DNA of 64,000 nt from the NCBI RefSeq assembly GCF_900105055.1, contig NZ_FNTA01000002.1, positions 124,001-188,000 on the forward strand. The letters run 5' to 3'. The stretch is from Amycolatopsis lurida (lineage in GTDB: Bacteria; Actinomycetota; Actinomycetes; Mycobacteriales; Pseudonocardiaceae). The notes under the pieces are model-generated. The model was not told the origin of the DNA and made no database searches. It saw nothing but the letters and a program-made list of their open reading frames with translations. Shown here piece by piece: positions 50,101 through 59,621 of the stretch (positions are counted from its first letter, which is position 1; each line of letters begins with the position of its first letter). A program made the position numbers and the translations under genes.

Positions 50101-53100
50101 GCGGGTCGCCGGTGTGCAGGGCGACGGCTCGGTGTCGCTCGGCGTCGGCGGGCAGGTCAAGATGGGCCTGGTCGTGCCGCTGCAACCCGGCGCCGGACCG
50201 GCCGACGCGAACGCGCTGCGGGTGCTCGACGATTCGAAGATCGGCGTCAAACTCGACGCCACCGTGGAGAACGGCACCATCGCGACCACGCTGGGCCCGC
50301 TGAGCGTTTCGCTCGGTGACCCCAAGTCGGCGGACAAGGCGACCGCGAAGGCTTCGTACTCGATCGACCTGGCCAAGGGTGGCGGCACCGGCGCGCCGGT
50401 CAGCTTCACCGACTTCCTCGGCGCTGTCGGCCCGACGATCAACGCCGGGAGCACCGCTGTCAACTGTGGTCTCGACGGCGGTACGCCGCTGGCCCTGTGT
50501 GCCAAGTTGCCGTTGTACATCAGCGAGGACGGCGGCGCGACCTACAGCAAGGTGATCACCGACGGCACGAAGTCGAACAACTTCGCCTTGCGCCTGCCCA
50601 AAGCGACCGCGGCCGACGACTACTTCAACCTCGGCGGAGCGCCGATCGACGGGCATCCCCGGCTGGAGACCCCGGATCCGGCCCTGCTGGCGGACGCGCT
50701 CGCGGCCAAGCTGATCGACTTCGGCAGGCTCGACGGCCTCGACAGCTACCTCAACCTGGTGGAGCAGGCCCTCAACACCGCCAGCTTCGGCGGCAAGCTG
50801 CCGCTGCTCGGCGACGACCTCCAGCAGGGCGCGGACTTCATCGGCAAACTGCGCACGGCGATCCACAACGCGCTGGACCAGTTGCCGGCGAACGGCCACT
50901 TCACCGACATGGCCGCGGTGCGCGGCTGGGTCAACGACCAGCTCGGCGGCAAACTCGCCGCCGCTGGCCTCAACCCGGACACGGTCACCGTGGACACCGT
51001 GTGCAAGACGCCGCTGGGCTCCGTCGGCACTCCCACGGTCAAGCTGCACGAAGGCGCCACGGCGGCGGACAAGACCTACCGCTACGTCGTCGCGTCGTAC
51101 GTGACGATCGACGGTGCGAAGAAACAGGCCAAGGCGAGCGACCCCGGCCAGATCACCACCGGCCCGGCCGCACTGTCCACAACGGATTCGCTCGATATCG
51201 CCTGGGAACCGGTCACCAACGCGTCCGGCTATCAGGTGTTCCGCGAAGAAGGCGGCGCCTTCAAACTGATCGCGGACGTCACCGACGCCAAGTTCACCGA
51301 CGTCGGTGCCGCTTCGATCGGCGGGCCGCCGGAGAACCCGGCCGAGAACCCGCGGCCGCACGATTGCTCGTACAACGACCTCGACGCGGTCACCATCAGC
51401 CTGAACGTCAGCCAAGGCGACTTCAGCGGCGACCTGCTGAACTGCGCCGGGCTGCCGTCCGGCCACGAATGCCTCAAGAAGACCGTGCCGCTGGACCTGG
51501 GCATCCCCGGCTTCTCGTTGAAGGCCGACGGCGGCGCCGGCCCGGAGGTCCAGCTCGGCTGGCGGCTGCATCTGGCCATGGGCATCAGCCGGAGCGAGGG
51601 ATTCTTCGTCGACACCAAGGACTCCGCGCAACCCGAGTTCGCGGTCGGGCTGAACGTCAGGCTGCCGGACAAGATCAACGCGCAGCTCGCGTTCATCAAC
51701 ATCACCGCGGAGAACTGCACCAAGCAGAAGAGCGCGGACGACTGCGACCACGCGGCCGCCCCGGCGAACGACGCGGGTGTCCCGCCGCTGTTCGGCGGCG
51801 CGTTCAAGATCGACCTGGTCGCGCCGGACGACCCGACCAACGGCAGACTGCGGCTGACCGATCTGCAGAACGCGGGGCTGGACCGCCTCGCCGACGTCAA
51901 GCTGCACGCGAGCGCGGACATCAACTGGCTGCTCAAGGCACGGCCGGGTGAGGACGCCGGATTCCCCGGTATCCAGGCGAACTTCCGGTTGCACTGGGCG
52001 TGGAACAACGTCAAGCCGGGGACCAACAGCGCCGACGGCGGCAACTCCCCGCTGACGCTGGCCTTCGACAAGGTGGCCATCGACAGCGGCGAGATCTTCG
52101 GCAAGATCCTCAGCCCGATCGTGAACAAGATCAAGCAGGTGACCGGTCCGCTGGACCCGGTGATCAAGACGTTGTACGCGCCGATCCCGGTGCTTTCGGA
52201 CCTGTCGCACCTGGCGGGCGGCGGCGACGTCACGATGGTGTCGATCGGCAAGGCGTTCAGCACGATCGCCGGTGGCCCGGATCTGAAGTTCGTCGACACC
52301 ATCGCCGGGGTCGTCAACTTCATCAACAACTTCCCGACCTGCACCGACAAATGCCTCATCCCGCTCGGGTCGTTCGAACTCGGCGGCCAGAAGGCGCTCG
52401 ACACCACGGTCACACCGGACAACACCGAGAGCCTGATCAGCGCGAAGAAGGACGCCGGTGGCGGCACCGGGTTCGCCCCGATCCTCGGCGCGATCAACGG
52501 CAAGAACTCCAACCCGAAGTCGGTCGGCCCGATGACCACACAGGCGTCGGCGGCCGGGTTCAGCTTCCCGGTGTTCGAGAAACCCGCTTCGCTGTTCAAT
52601 GTGCTCTTGGGTGGGGACGTGGATCTGGTCAAGTTCGACTCCGGTCCACTGCGCCTCGGCTTCGACTGGCGTCAGCAGTTCGGGCCGGTGTACGCGCCGC
52701 CGCCGGTGGTGATCACCTTGCACGGTTCCGCGTCGGTGACGCTGCGCATCGTCGCGGGCTTCGACACCTTCGGCATCCGCAAGGCGTTCGAAGCGGCTCG
52801 CGCCGGCGAACTCGACCTCGCCACCGTGGGGCAGGCGTTCCTGCAGAGCCTGTTCTTCTACACCACCGAAAACGGGAAGCCGATCCCGGTGGTGTCGTTC
52901 ACCGGCGAACTCGCCGCCGGGGCGGCGGTCACGGCGGTGGTCATCACCGTCGGCATCGAGGGCGGGGTGGGGCTCACGGTCTCGTTCCTGTGGAACGACC
53001 CCAACCACGACGGGAAGTTCCGGATCACGGAGTTCCTGCAAACGGCGCTGAACAACCCGATATGCCTGTTCACCGTGTCGGGGCGGCTCTATGTCTTCCT

Positions 53101-56100
53101 CAAGCTCTACGTGACGGTCGGCTTCGGCCCATTCTCGGTGTCGTTCAGCTTCACGATCGTCGACGTCACGCTGCTCGACTTCACCGCCACACCGAACTGC
53201 ACGCCACCACCACCGAAACTCGGCGGGCTCAGCGGTGACGGCAAGACACTCGTGGTGTACGCGGCCGCGCTCGGTCACACCGCCCAGCGCGGTGGCGGCG
53301 CGGGTGACCCGTACGAATCGGACAAGCAGGAGAAGGACACCGTCAAGATCACGTCGCTGCACGACTACGCCGACCCGGCCAACCCGGCGTTCACCGGTGT
53401 GGCCGTGGACATGCTCGGGATCCGGCGCGAGTTCCGGAACGCGAGTATCGAGCGGGTGGTCGTGGACGGCCGCGGTTACGGCAAACCGATGAGCGTGACC
53501 TTCATCGGGGATGCCAAGCAGGACACCGCGAAGGACGGCCCGCCACCGCCGACGGCGCAATTCGACCGGGACGCGATCGTGTTCGGCGGCGAGAAGAACG
53601 ACCAGATCAAGACCGGTATCGGCAACTCGTGGGTCGATGGCGGCAAGGGCGACGACACCATCGTCACCGGCGACCGCACCGTGCTCGCCGCGGACCGGAA
53701 GAGCTATGTCCAAAATGGAGCGAAGGCGCGGGTCGCGGGCGGCCCAGGCGTCGACAGCATCACCGTCGGAAACGGCGAGGACATCGTCGCGGGCGACTCG
53801 AGCCTCGGCGCGCCTCCGGTGACCTCGATCGGCTTGAAGGAACTGAAGAACGACGGCCGCGACGGCGGTGACCCGCTCGCGGACGGTGCGGGCGGTCCGA
53901 CGGTCTCCGTGCCGAACTGGGCGATCCTGCCCGATCCGGCGGGCGGGACCGGGAGCGGCGACGCAGGCGACACGATCAAGGTCGGGCTCGCGAAGTCGAC
54001 CGCGTTCGGCAACGGCGGGGACGACACCCTCGGTGTCGCGGCCGACGATCCGCTGAAGGACGTGCCGACGCTTCCGCGGTCGCTCTTCGTTTCCCCGGGC
54101 GCGATCCTCATCGGTGGCGACGGCAGCGACCGCTTCGCCGGCGGCACCGGACCGGACGAGATCTACACGGCAGGCAAGCTCGACCCCGGGATCGACGGCT
54201 ACGGCTCGGACGATGCCAACACCACGGGCGGCCCCGCAGGTGGGCCGATCAACACCGTCGACACCGGCACCGGTGACGACAAGGTGTTCGGCGGCAAGGG
54301 ACAGGACCGGGTCACCGGTCACTCGACGAAGACGCAGAAGGACGACTTCCGCGGTGGCGGCGGCAACGACATCCTGTTCGGCGGCTACGGGGCGGACACC
54401 CTCTACGGCGGGCCGGATGACGACTACGTGATCGCCGAACCGTCCACTTTGGATTCCCCGGACCCGGCGAAGACCGACGACTACGGGCCGCTCTATTTCG
54501 TCGCGCACACACCGCTCCCGCAGGGGGTGAGCCCGTCGCACAAGACGCTGGTCGGCGGACTCGGCCGAGACCACATCATCGGCGGTGACGGCGGTGCGGA
54601 CGTGTACGGCGACAAGCAGACGACACCGTGCAAGGCCGGTGCGCCGCTCCCGTCGACCCCGGTCGACGAGACGGTGAACGACGCGCTCGACGGCAACGAC
54701 CGCGTCATCGGCGGCGCCGGAGTGGAGAACGTGCGGGCCGGCGGCGGTGACGACAATGTCGACGCCGAGGCGAACGAAGATCTCGTGTGCGGTGAGAAGG
54801 GCAAGGACGTCCTGCACGGCGGCCGCGACGCGGACCAGGTCTGGGGTGGCTCGGACGAGGACGCCGTCTACGGCGACACCGGTACCGACACCCTGTACGG
54901 CAACGACGGCGTCGACACGATGTTCGGTGGCGACGACCCCGACACCATCGAGGGCAACAACGGAAAGGACTGGATCTCCGGTGGCCTTGCCGGTGACGTG
55001 ATCGTCGGCGGCACCCGGGCGGCCGGACAGCCCGACGACGGCGACAAGCTGTTCGGCGACGGCGGCACCGACACGATCATCGGCGACAACGGCGATCCGG
55101 CGTCCCCCGGCGGGCCGGTGTTCGACCTGGCCACCAGCGCGGATGCCGCGCTGGGCGGAGACGACACCATCGGTGGTGGCCTGGACACCGACGCGCTCTA
55201 CGGCGGGTTGGAGAACGACACCGTCTCCGGAGGGAAGGATCCGGACCGCATCGAAGGAAACCCCGGCGCCGACACGCTGAACGGCGAGACCGAGGCCGAC
55301 GACATCGTCGGCGGCAGCCACCAGACGCCCGGTGACCCGGCGGCGAAGAACGCGGCCGGTTACCCGGACGCGGGTGACACGATCTCCGGCGGCGACGCCG
55401 ACGACGTGATCACCGGTGACAACGCCACGATCACCGGTACGGGTGGCGCGGACTCCGGCGACCCGGTCACCCGTGGCCGCGGGCTGTCGGCGGGCAGGCA
55501 CGTGGTGCTGTTCGACCTCGGCCACGCCCCGAACCCGGCGAACTCAGGCGGTGACACGATTTCCGGTGGCAACGCCACGGACGTCGTCTACGCACAGTCC
55601 GGAACGGACACCGTGCACGGCGACGCCGGGGACGACTACGTGGAAGGGGATCAGGACGCCGACAAACTGTTCGGCGACTCCGGGCAGGACGATCTCGTCG
55701 GCGGTTCCTCCGCCGTGGAGATGGGCGCCGGCCAGGGCACCGTGGGCCAGCTCGACACCGGAGACGTCATCTCCGGCGGCGAGGACGCGGATGTGATCAC
55801 CGGCGACAACGCGATCGTGACCAGGGACGCGGGCATTCCGAAGAGCCCGATCACCCAGGGCCGGTTCGACACGGACCTGCCCGGAGCGCTCCCGATGACG
55901 CATCGCAGCATTCAGCTGTACGACCTCGGTGACACGCCGGTGCCGAACACCTCCGGCGGCGACGACATCGCCGGTGACAACGGGTGCGACGCGATCCTCG
56001 GCCAGTCCGGCAACGACCGGATCAAGGGCGGCAACGACGGCGACCACGCCGAAGGCGGCCCGGGCCGCGACTGGATCGAAGGGAACAACGGCGACGACGA

Positions 56101-58108
56101 CCTCGTCGGCGGCAGCTCGACGATCCACGGCGACGACACCGCGCTGACCACCCAGGGCCAGCCGGACACCGCCGACGTGGTCTTCGGTGGCACGGGCGAC
56201 GACGTGGTGCTCGGCGACAACGCCATCACCGACCGGATCGCGCCGCCTTCGCCGTATCTGCTGCGAGTGGGCAGCAACGGGACGTTCGAGACGCAGCGTT
56301 CGCTGCGGCTGCTCGATCTCTCGTGGAGCAACGGATTCCTCGGTGCGCCGGCCCGTCCGGTGGCAGGCGGGGATCAGCTGTCCGGTGGTGTCGGCGTCGA
56401 CGTGATGTTCGGCCAGGACGGCGACGACCAGATCTCCGGTGGCGCGCACGACGACTACGCCGAGGGCAACGGCGGGCACGACACGATGTTCGGCGACCGC
56501 ACGCTCGCGGAGGCCGGGATCGCGATCACCCCACCGGAGCCGGCGTGGCCGGGTGCGGCGTCGGACGACCTCGGCGACGTCTCCGCGCCGAACGGTCAGG
56601 ACGACCTGATCGGCGGCAGCTCGCTGGCGGTCTTCCGCGACACGGCCGACGACGTGCACGGTGACGGCGCCGCCGACTTCATCCTCGGCGACAACGGCAC
56701 CGCGGTGCGGGACATCGTGGACCAGACCGGCAAACCGGTGGCGCTCGGCGACGACCTGTCGAAGGTCTCGCTGCCGCTGACGAACCGGATCTACGCGAAG
56801 CGCTACTCGGCGTCTCCGCCTGCCGGTGCGGCGTTCGTCCGCCACGGCGTCAACGGCGCACCGACCCGTTTCTGCACCACCACACAGGCCACCTGCGAGG
56901 CACTCGGCGCTTCCGGCGGCGACAACCTGTGGGGCGACGCGGGGGAGGACACCCAGTACGGCCAGGACGGCGACGACCTGATGTACGGCGACACCGGCAC
57001 GACGACGGCTCCGGGTGACGGCGCCGACGACATGTACGGCGAGCTGGGCGGAGACCGGATGTGGGGCACCGGCGGCGAAGACGCCATGGTCGGTGACCGC
57101 GGCGGCATCGTGGACGTCTACCAGAACGGGTCGAACCACTTCGTGATCGACAACCCGCAGGTACCCGCCATCCGCTACGAGGGCTTCCTGGCAGGCTCGG
57201 TCACCCGGCAGGTCGATCTTCAGCACGACGTCAACGGCGACACCTTCGCCGCACCCGGCAACGCCCCGGCGATGCCGCACCGCGGTGACCTCGAAGGCGG
57301 CGACGACCGCATCCGCGGCGGCGACGACCACGACTCGATCCACGGCGGCTTCGGCGACGATCTGGCCAACGGGGATTCGGGCGGTGACATCGTCTTCGGC
57401 GACGACGGCGCGGACGTGCTGTGGGGCGGCAAGGGCGGTACCGACCCGGCCAACCCGAACGACCGGGGTGTCAACGACTCGCTCGTCGACCACCTCATCG
57501 GCGGGAAGGGCGCCACGTCCGGTCCGTCGGTCGACCCGAACACCGGCGCGCTGGGTTCGGACCTCCTCGATTGGCGCCCGCGTGGCACCTACGGCGCACC
57601 GGGGCAGACGACCTGCACCGCGAACGCGTGGCCGCAGACGTTCGGCAACGGCAAGAACGCGGTCACCGTCGACCCGTGCTCGTGGTTCGAGATGACGAAC
57701 CTCGACAACGCCGACGTCGCGGACAACCAGCACCACCAGGGCATCGACTGGATCTACGGCGGCTGGGACCGTGACGTGCTGCAGGCCGACGTCGCCGACA
57801 ACGGGCCGAACCAAGGAGACCGGCTGCTCGACTGGGGCGGTGCGTACAACCTCTACACGCACTGCAACGCGGCCTACGGCGGCTACAACGACGTCCGGCA
57901 GCACAGTCCGACGCATCAAAACTTCCTGCAGCGGTGGGCGTACTCGCTGGGCGCCGGACAGGCGGCCGGGGACGTGACCACACAAGGCACGTCGGCCTAC
58001 GACGAACTGGCGCTGGTGTACCAGCCGGACATGAAGGACCACGGCACGGGACCGGCGTTCCCGACCACCCCTGGCCATTTCGACAACCCGAACGCTTGCG
58101 CGCCCTGA
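47162..58108 (+). CDS. Giant secreted RTX calcium-binding-repeat protein
   Basis: 3648 residues in one uninterrupted frame; ATG behind GGGGAGG. Sec signal peptide at about 1-34 (cleavage near ARA). Residues 35-2130 are beta-rich and Asp/Gly/Thr-rich, with a fibronectin III-like unit at about 1275-1400 (TYRYVVASYV, SGYQVFREEGG). From about 2140 to 3540 come many nonapeptide repeats of the GGxGxDx(L/I/V)x class (GGKGDDTI, GGYGADTL, GDTGTDTL), which bind Ca2+ as parallel beta-rolls. Near 2700-3200 they sit in a longer repeating unit. The C-terminus is a Cys-containing cap (QTTCTANAW, NACAP). No sortase motif or membrane anchor is visible. Probably a cell-surface or matrix protein. Confidence 0.9.
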   Translation: MGSRAGSRLLALATAFVVAVGMGVAVTPAPARAASPGVGTLVNALAGPSNSFATWSKGLGTIGQLAKALPAVQTSPGAALGFDTLAQEAFTTGAKKLSAAVDDADLDIDQPITLSADRAGTLKTTLSTVGEDKRLDLTLTVSRVLQNQALNIPLPIGEGGNAPQSAFSSTGGVRLTVGTTLKLTLIWDKAHDKAYILNDGTTPSFTVDASAGFPDANAIKAVNAAIGVLGVKLVESDTSLDLKAHFAATINDPDNDGRLAFVNNDGTAGELAQNGSLAGLVSFGFASPAGSLNGSLHLAAAPAASFSLDLPAVDAKIGLSWPDIATGSPQITQEGIGTVGPFLNLTPRDLATGLAQLATTLTSIQRAKWGDAANPIGNLDLPFLKGTLADAIQLNESIKKFLQDNTKSAADPTQAGEPLFVSLQQMLDKLNTAANLPGGGKIGISDVHFPPGSTKLDFKITLSRKAPATAVDLNAAAAAASGPAGNPAKTSYTQATLKDENQTWKPGEFAGRRVVAGAAGATVENNDGNTLFLQAPGWTPVIPAANAPYTISGMQGDVGIVQLGNDLKTGGRGVGEANAVNATAKVKPGYDAAVTLVLDLRNPTVHNPPIEQKNPDGSRIVVGATPTGPDRVLLRTSGAPSLFTADFPMDAGIDLFANAGFLQVQLKGAAHVCHPNAGADCAGTPGADDHMVQVKLKDLGDLTFGAVVDKLLHDPGALLDFQVRVRGAGGVDASAPGTGDFLKGATAHAGFTWNDLTRPTGPDGPQFSTSDLSELANFDFDPANPKALFSILLKTLQTLNASISDASPSGAAVFGTKIPLVGRSLKDLVKADQSGSGPTVSYGPSSVKDTARTVEKGNAFPPSLVGRTVVAGTQVGIVGSVTPDTLVLAGPWASQPSPATSYVIRSELDDVISLLEAAPSDNLQCLVQTINTRFKDSVPVTFEYAEPGGTPSLIIRLDWKRAYHTSTPVQFDFSLPSGGQRVAGVQGDGSVSLGVGGQVKMGLVVPLQPGAGPADANALRVLDDSKIGVKLDATVENGTIATTLGPLSVSLGDPKSADKATAKASYSIDLAKGGGTGAPVSFTDFLGAVGPTINAGSTAVNCGLDGGTPLALCAKLPLYISEDGGATYSKVITDGTKSNNFALRLPKATAADDYFNLGGAPIDGHPRLETPDPALLADALAAKLIDFGRLDGLDSYLNLVEQALNTASFGGKLPLLGDDLQQGADFIGKLRTAIHNALDQLPANGHFTDMAAVRGWVNDQLGGKLAAAGLNPDTVTVDTVCKTPLGSVGTPTVKLHEGATAADKTYRYVVASYVTIDGAKKQAKASDPGQITTGPAALSTTDSLDIAWEPVTNASGYQVFREEGGAFKLIADVTDAKFTDVGAASIGGPPENPAENPRPHDCSYNDLDAVTISLNVSQGDFSGDLLNCAGLPSGHECLKKTVPLDLGIPGFSLKADGGAGPEVQLGWRLHLAMGISRSEGFFVDTKDSAQPEFAVGLNVRLPDKINAQLAFINITAENCTKQKSADDCDHAAAPANDAGVPPLFGGAFKIDLVAPDDPTNGRLRLTDLQNAGLDRLADVKLHASADINWLLKARPGEDAGFPGIQANFRLHWAWNNVKPGTNSADGGNSPLTLAFDKVAIDSGEIFGKILSPIVNKIKQVTGPLDPVIKTLYAPIPVLSDLSHLAGGGDVTMVSIGKAFSTIAGGPDLKFVDTIAGVVNFINNFPTCTDKCLIPLGSFELGGQKALDTTVTPDNTESLISAKKDAGGGTGFAPILGAINGKNSNPKSVGPMTTQASAAGFSFPVFEKPASLFNVLLGGDVDLVKFDSGPLRLGFDWRQQFGPVYAPPPVVITLHGSASVTLRIVAGFDTFGIRKAFEAARAGELDLATVGQAFLQSLFFYTTENGKPIPVVSFTGELAAGAAVTAVVITVGIEGGVGLTVSFLWNDPNHDGKFRITEFLQTALNNPICLFTVSGRLYVFLKLYVTVGFGPFSVSFSFTIVDVTLLDFTATPNCTPPPPKLGGLSGDGKTLVVYAAALGHTAQRGGGAGDPYESDKQEKDTVKITSLHDYADPANPAFTGVAVDMLGIRREFRNASIERVVVDGRGYGKPMSVTFIGDAKQDTAKDGPPPPTAQFDRDAIVFGGEKNDQIKTGIGNSWVDGGKGDDTIVTGDRTVLAADRKSYVQNGAKARVAGGPGVDSITVGNGEDIVAGDSSLGAPPVTSIGLKELKNDGRDGGDPLADGAGGPTVSVPNWAILPDPAGGTGSGDAGDTIKVGLAKSTAFGNGGDDTLGVAADDPLKDVPTLPRSLFVSPGAILIGGDGSDRFAGGTGPDEIYTAGKLDPGIDGYGSDDANTTGGPAGGPINTVDTGTGDDKVFGGKGQDRVTGHSTKTQKDDFRGGGGNDILFGGYGADTLYGGPDDDYVIAEPSTLDSPDPAKTDDYGPLYFVAHTPLPQGVSPSHKTLVGGLGRDHIIGGDGGADVYGDKQTTPCKAGAPLPSTPVDETVNDALDGNDRVIGGAGVENVRAGGGDDNVDAEANEDLVCGEKGKDVLHGGRDADQVWGGSDEDAVYGDTGTDTLYGNDGVDTMFGGDDPDTIEGNNGKDWISGGLAGDVIVGGTRAAGQPDDGDKLFGDGGTDTIIGDNGDPASPGGPVFDLATSADAALGGDDTIGGGLDTDALYGGLENDTVSGGKDPDRIEGNPGADTLNGETEADDIVGGSHQTPGDPAAKNAAGYPDAGDTISGGDADDVITGDNATITGTGGADSGDPVTRGRGLSAGRHVVLFDLGHAPNPANSGGDTISGGNATDVVYAQSGTDTVHGDAGDDYVEGDQDADKLFGDSGQDDLVGGSSAVEMGAGQGTVGQLDTGDVISGGEDADVITGDNAIVTRDAGIPKSPITQGRFDTDLPGALPMTHRSIQLYDLGDTPVPNTSGGDDIAGDNGCDAILGQSGNDRIKGGNDGDHAEGGPGRDWIEGNNGDDDLVGGSSTIHGDDTALTTQGQPDTADVVFGGTGDDVVLGDNAITDRIAPPSPYLLRVGSNGTFETQRSLRLLDLSWSNGFLGAPARPVAGGDQLSGGVGVDVMFGQDGDDQISGGAHDDYAEGNGGHDTMFGDRTLAEAGIAITPPEPAWPGAASDDLGDVSAPNGQDDLIGGSSLAVFRDTADDVHGDGAADFILGDNGTAVRDIVDQTGKPVALGDDLSKVSLPLTNRIYAKRYSASPPAGAAFVRHGVNGAPTRFCTTTQATCEALGASGGDNLWGDAGEDTQYGQDGDDLMYGDTGTTTAPGDGADDMYGELGGDRMWGTGGEDAMVGDRGGIVDVYQNGSNHFVIDNPQVPAIRYEGFLAGSVTRQVDLQHDVNGDTFAAPGNAPAMPHRGDLEGGDDRIRGGDDHDSIHGGFGDDLANGDSGGDIVFGDDGADVLWGGKGGTDPANPNDRGVNDSLVDHLIGGKGATSGPSVDPNTGALGSDLLDWRPRGTYGAPGQTTCTANAWPQTFGNGKNAVTVDPCSWFEMTNLDNADVADNQHHQGIDWIYGGWDRDVLQADVADNGPNQGDRLLDWGGAYNLYTHCNAAYGGYNDVRQHSPTHQNFLQRWAYSLGAGQAAGDVTTQGTSAYDELALVYQPDMKDHGTGPAFPTTPGHFDNPNACAP
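55302..56700 (+). repeat. Higher-order repeat in the RTX protein gene
   Basis: Within the RTX region a unit of roughly 120-160 residues recurs about four times (near residues 2714-3180). Each starts DD(I/L)VGGSS, continues through GD.ISGG..ADV(I/V).GDNA, a variable stretch ending in a hydrophobic LxDL segment, then GGD.(I/L)(S/A)G and GQSG/GQDG motifs. The variable middle differs in length between copies. Confidence 0.7.
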
Positions 58109-58139
58109 GGCCACGCGACCTCGCCAGTGAGGAGAAGTC

Positions 58140-58343
58140 ATGTACAGCGGGATCGTCGGTGCCGGCCCGCCGGCCGTGTCCACCTACACCCCGGTCGACG
58201 GCGACACGTTCACCCTGGGCCTCGGTCTCTGCCCGGGAGAGCGACATCGCCTACCTGAGACCGAACGCGATTCCGACACCGAGGAGATCCGCCGCGGCGA
58301 GGTTTCGATCACCCCGATCACGGCGGACCGGCTGCGCGGTTGA
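58140..58343 (+). CDS. Small hypothetical protein after the RTX gene
   Basis: 67 residues with a strong ribosome site (GAGGAGAAGTC) before the ATG. It begins MYSGIVGAGPPAVSTYTPVDG, has one Cys and an acidic-basic C-terminal half (RDSDTEEIRRGE). I recognise no family. It follows the RTX stop by 31 bp and overlaps the end of the convergent hydrolase gene by 26 bp. A real gene is likely from the ribosome site; function unknown. Confidence 0.5.
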   Translation: MYSGIVGAGPPAVSTYTPVDGDTFTLGLGLCPGERHRLPETERDSDTEEIRRGEVSITPITADRLRG

Positions 58344-59055
58344 GGGAGCGCTGCCCGGCCACCGTGTCGCGCAGAAGCTGGGTGAGTTCGACGGGTGTCG
58401 TGACCATGCAATCGTGGCCGGTCTGCAGTTCCCTGGTCTGCTCACCCGCGGGGACCGGTCGCCGGGTGATGCCTGCCGGGCGTCCGGCGACGCAGTGGAT
58501 GTGTGTGCGCGGAATCGTGCGCGCGGCCGGGTTGTCCAGCCGGACGGGTTCCGTGAGACACCGGACCGGTTGATCCGACAGCATCGAGCGCAGCCAGGCG
58601 ATGTCGTGGGGATCGGTGACTCCGAACAAGCCCAGGGGCGGCGGTTGCTGCGGCATCGGCGGAATCCGCCAGCCGTCCATGGCGAGGTCGACGAGTTGCT
58701 TGGTGACCGGAAGGACATCGACCGCGGTTTCGCCGTCTTCGGGCACCATCGCGTCGAGGAACACCAGATGGGCGATCCGCTCCGGGAGCTGGTTGGCGAC
58801 TCCCGATATGACCATCCCGGCGTAGCTGTGCCCGACGAGCACGACGTCGTCGAGGCGCTCGTGTTCGATCAGGCCGGTGACATCGTCGATGTGGGTGTGG
58901 AGGCCGATCTCGGGGACCAGCAGATGTGCCTTGTCGCCGTAGCCGGTCAGGGAGGGCGCGAACACCCTGTGGCCGTCTGACTCGAGCAGCGGGGACACCC
59001 GGTCCCAGACCTGTCCACTGTGCCAGGCGCCGTGTATCAGCAGGAAAGTGGCCAT
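58318..59055 (-). CDS. Alpha/beta hydrolase, EstC/hydroxynitrile-lyase-like
   Basis: 245 residues beginning MATFLLIHGAWHSG, the oxyanion strand of this small-esterase branch. The nucleophile elbow is GHSYAG and the C-terminal base His is in LQTGHDCMV. The lid is short. The ATG at 59055 follows AGGAGG at 12 nt. Divergent from an HxlR regulator across a palindromic site, so probably induced by that regulator's signal. Likely acts on a small ester or quinone-like compound. Confidence 0.88.
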   Translation of the reverse strand: MATFLLIHGAWHSGQVWDRVSPLLESDGHRVFAPSLTGYGDKAHLLVPEIGLHTHIDDVTGLIEHERLDDVVLVGHSYAGMVISGVANQLPERIAHLVFLDAMVPEDGETAVDVLPVTKQLVDLAMDGWRIPPMPQQPPPLGLFGVTDPHDIAWLRSMLSDQPVRCLTEPVRLDNPAARTIPRTHIHCVAGRPAGITRRPVPAGEQTRELQTGHDCMVTTPVELTQLLRDTVAGQRSLNRAAGPP

Positions 59056-59080
59056 GCGCGTGTGGTTCCTCCTCGTGCCT

Positions 59081-59099
59081 CGGTACCCTTTGGTAACCG
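59081..59099. promoter_or_regulatory. Candidate HxlR operator
   Basis: Near-perfect inverted repeat CGGTACC-CTTT-GGTAACCG in the 118-bp divergent region between the hydrolase and HxlR genes, central enough to control both. One extra A breaks the symmetry. I infer binding by the adjacent HxlR protein. Confidence 0.5.
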
Positions 59100-59173
59100 G
59101 AAGCATCTTGATCCTCACGACGCGCACCGGGCAATACGGCACTTTCGGGTGCCCCGGTTCTCGGGAGGTAACC

Positions 59174-59512
59174 ATGCAGGACCCGTGTCAGGCCCGCGAA
59201 GTGCTCGGGATCGTCGGGGACAAGTGGGCGCTGCTGATCGTGCGCATGCTCAAGGACGGGCCGCACCGTTTCACCGAGCTCAAACGTGCCATCGAGGGCA
59301 TCAGCCAGCGCATGCTCACCGTGACGTTGCGCGACCTCGAACGCGACGGGATCCTGACCCGCACGGTCCACAGCGTCATGCCGCCACACGTCAGCTACGA
59401 GCTGACGACGATGGGGCGGACCCTGCGCGAGGCCACCGCGCCGTTGCTCGACTGGAGCCTCACGCACCTGCCACAGATCGACGCCGCCCGCGCGGCATAC
59501 GACAACCGCTGA
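59174..59512 (+). CDS. HxlR-family regulator
   Basis: 112 residues. Starts MQDPCQAREVLGIVGDKWALLIVRML: the early Cys5 before the GDKW motif is the redox-sensing position in YodB/HypR-like members. The winged helix follows (RFTELKRAIEGISQRMLTVTLRDLERDGILTR), then the HVSYELTTMGRTL wing. The ATG at 59174 is set by GGGAGGTAACC. It probably senses electrophiles or quinones and controls the divergent hydrolase. Confidence 0.92.
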   Translation: MQDPCQAREVLGIVGDKWALLIVRMLKDGPHRFTELKRAIEGISQRMLTVTLRDLERDGILTRTVHSVMPPHVSYELTTMGRTLREATAPLLDWSLTHLPQIDAARAAYDNR

Positions 59513-59621
59513 CGGCAGGCGTAGGCCGTTCGGAATCCGCAGGTGACCGACGTGGGCAGTGGGGCAGGGCGACTGCTTGCCGAACGCGGAAGGCCGTGAA
59601 CCGCTTTGGCATGCTGCCGGC

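Noticed and set aside
48032..55525. 2497-codon leftward ORF opposite the RTX gene
   Set aside because: Antisense shadow of repetitive GC-rich coding DNA; lacks motifs and its composition follows the complementary strand.
53580..57800. Tandem GGCGACGAC-rich DNA as a CRISPR or satellite array
   Set aside because: Repeats are degenerate, in frame and encode RTX nonapeptides; no constant repeats or spacers.
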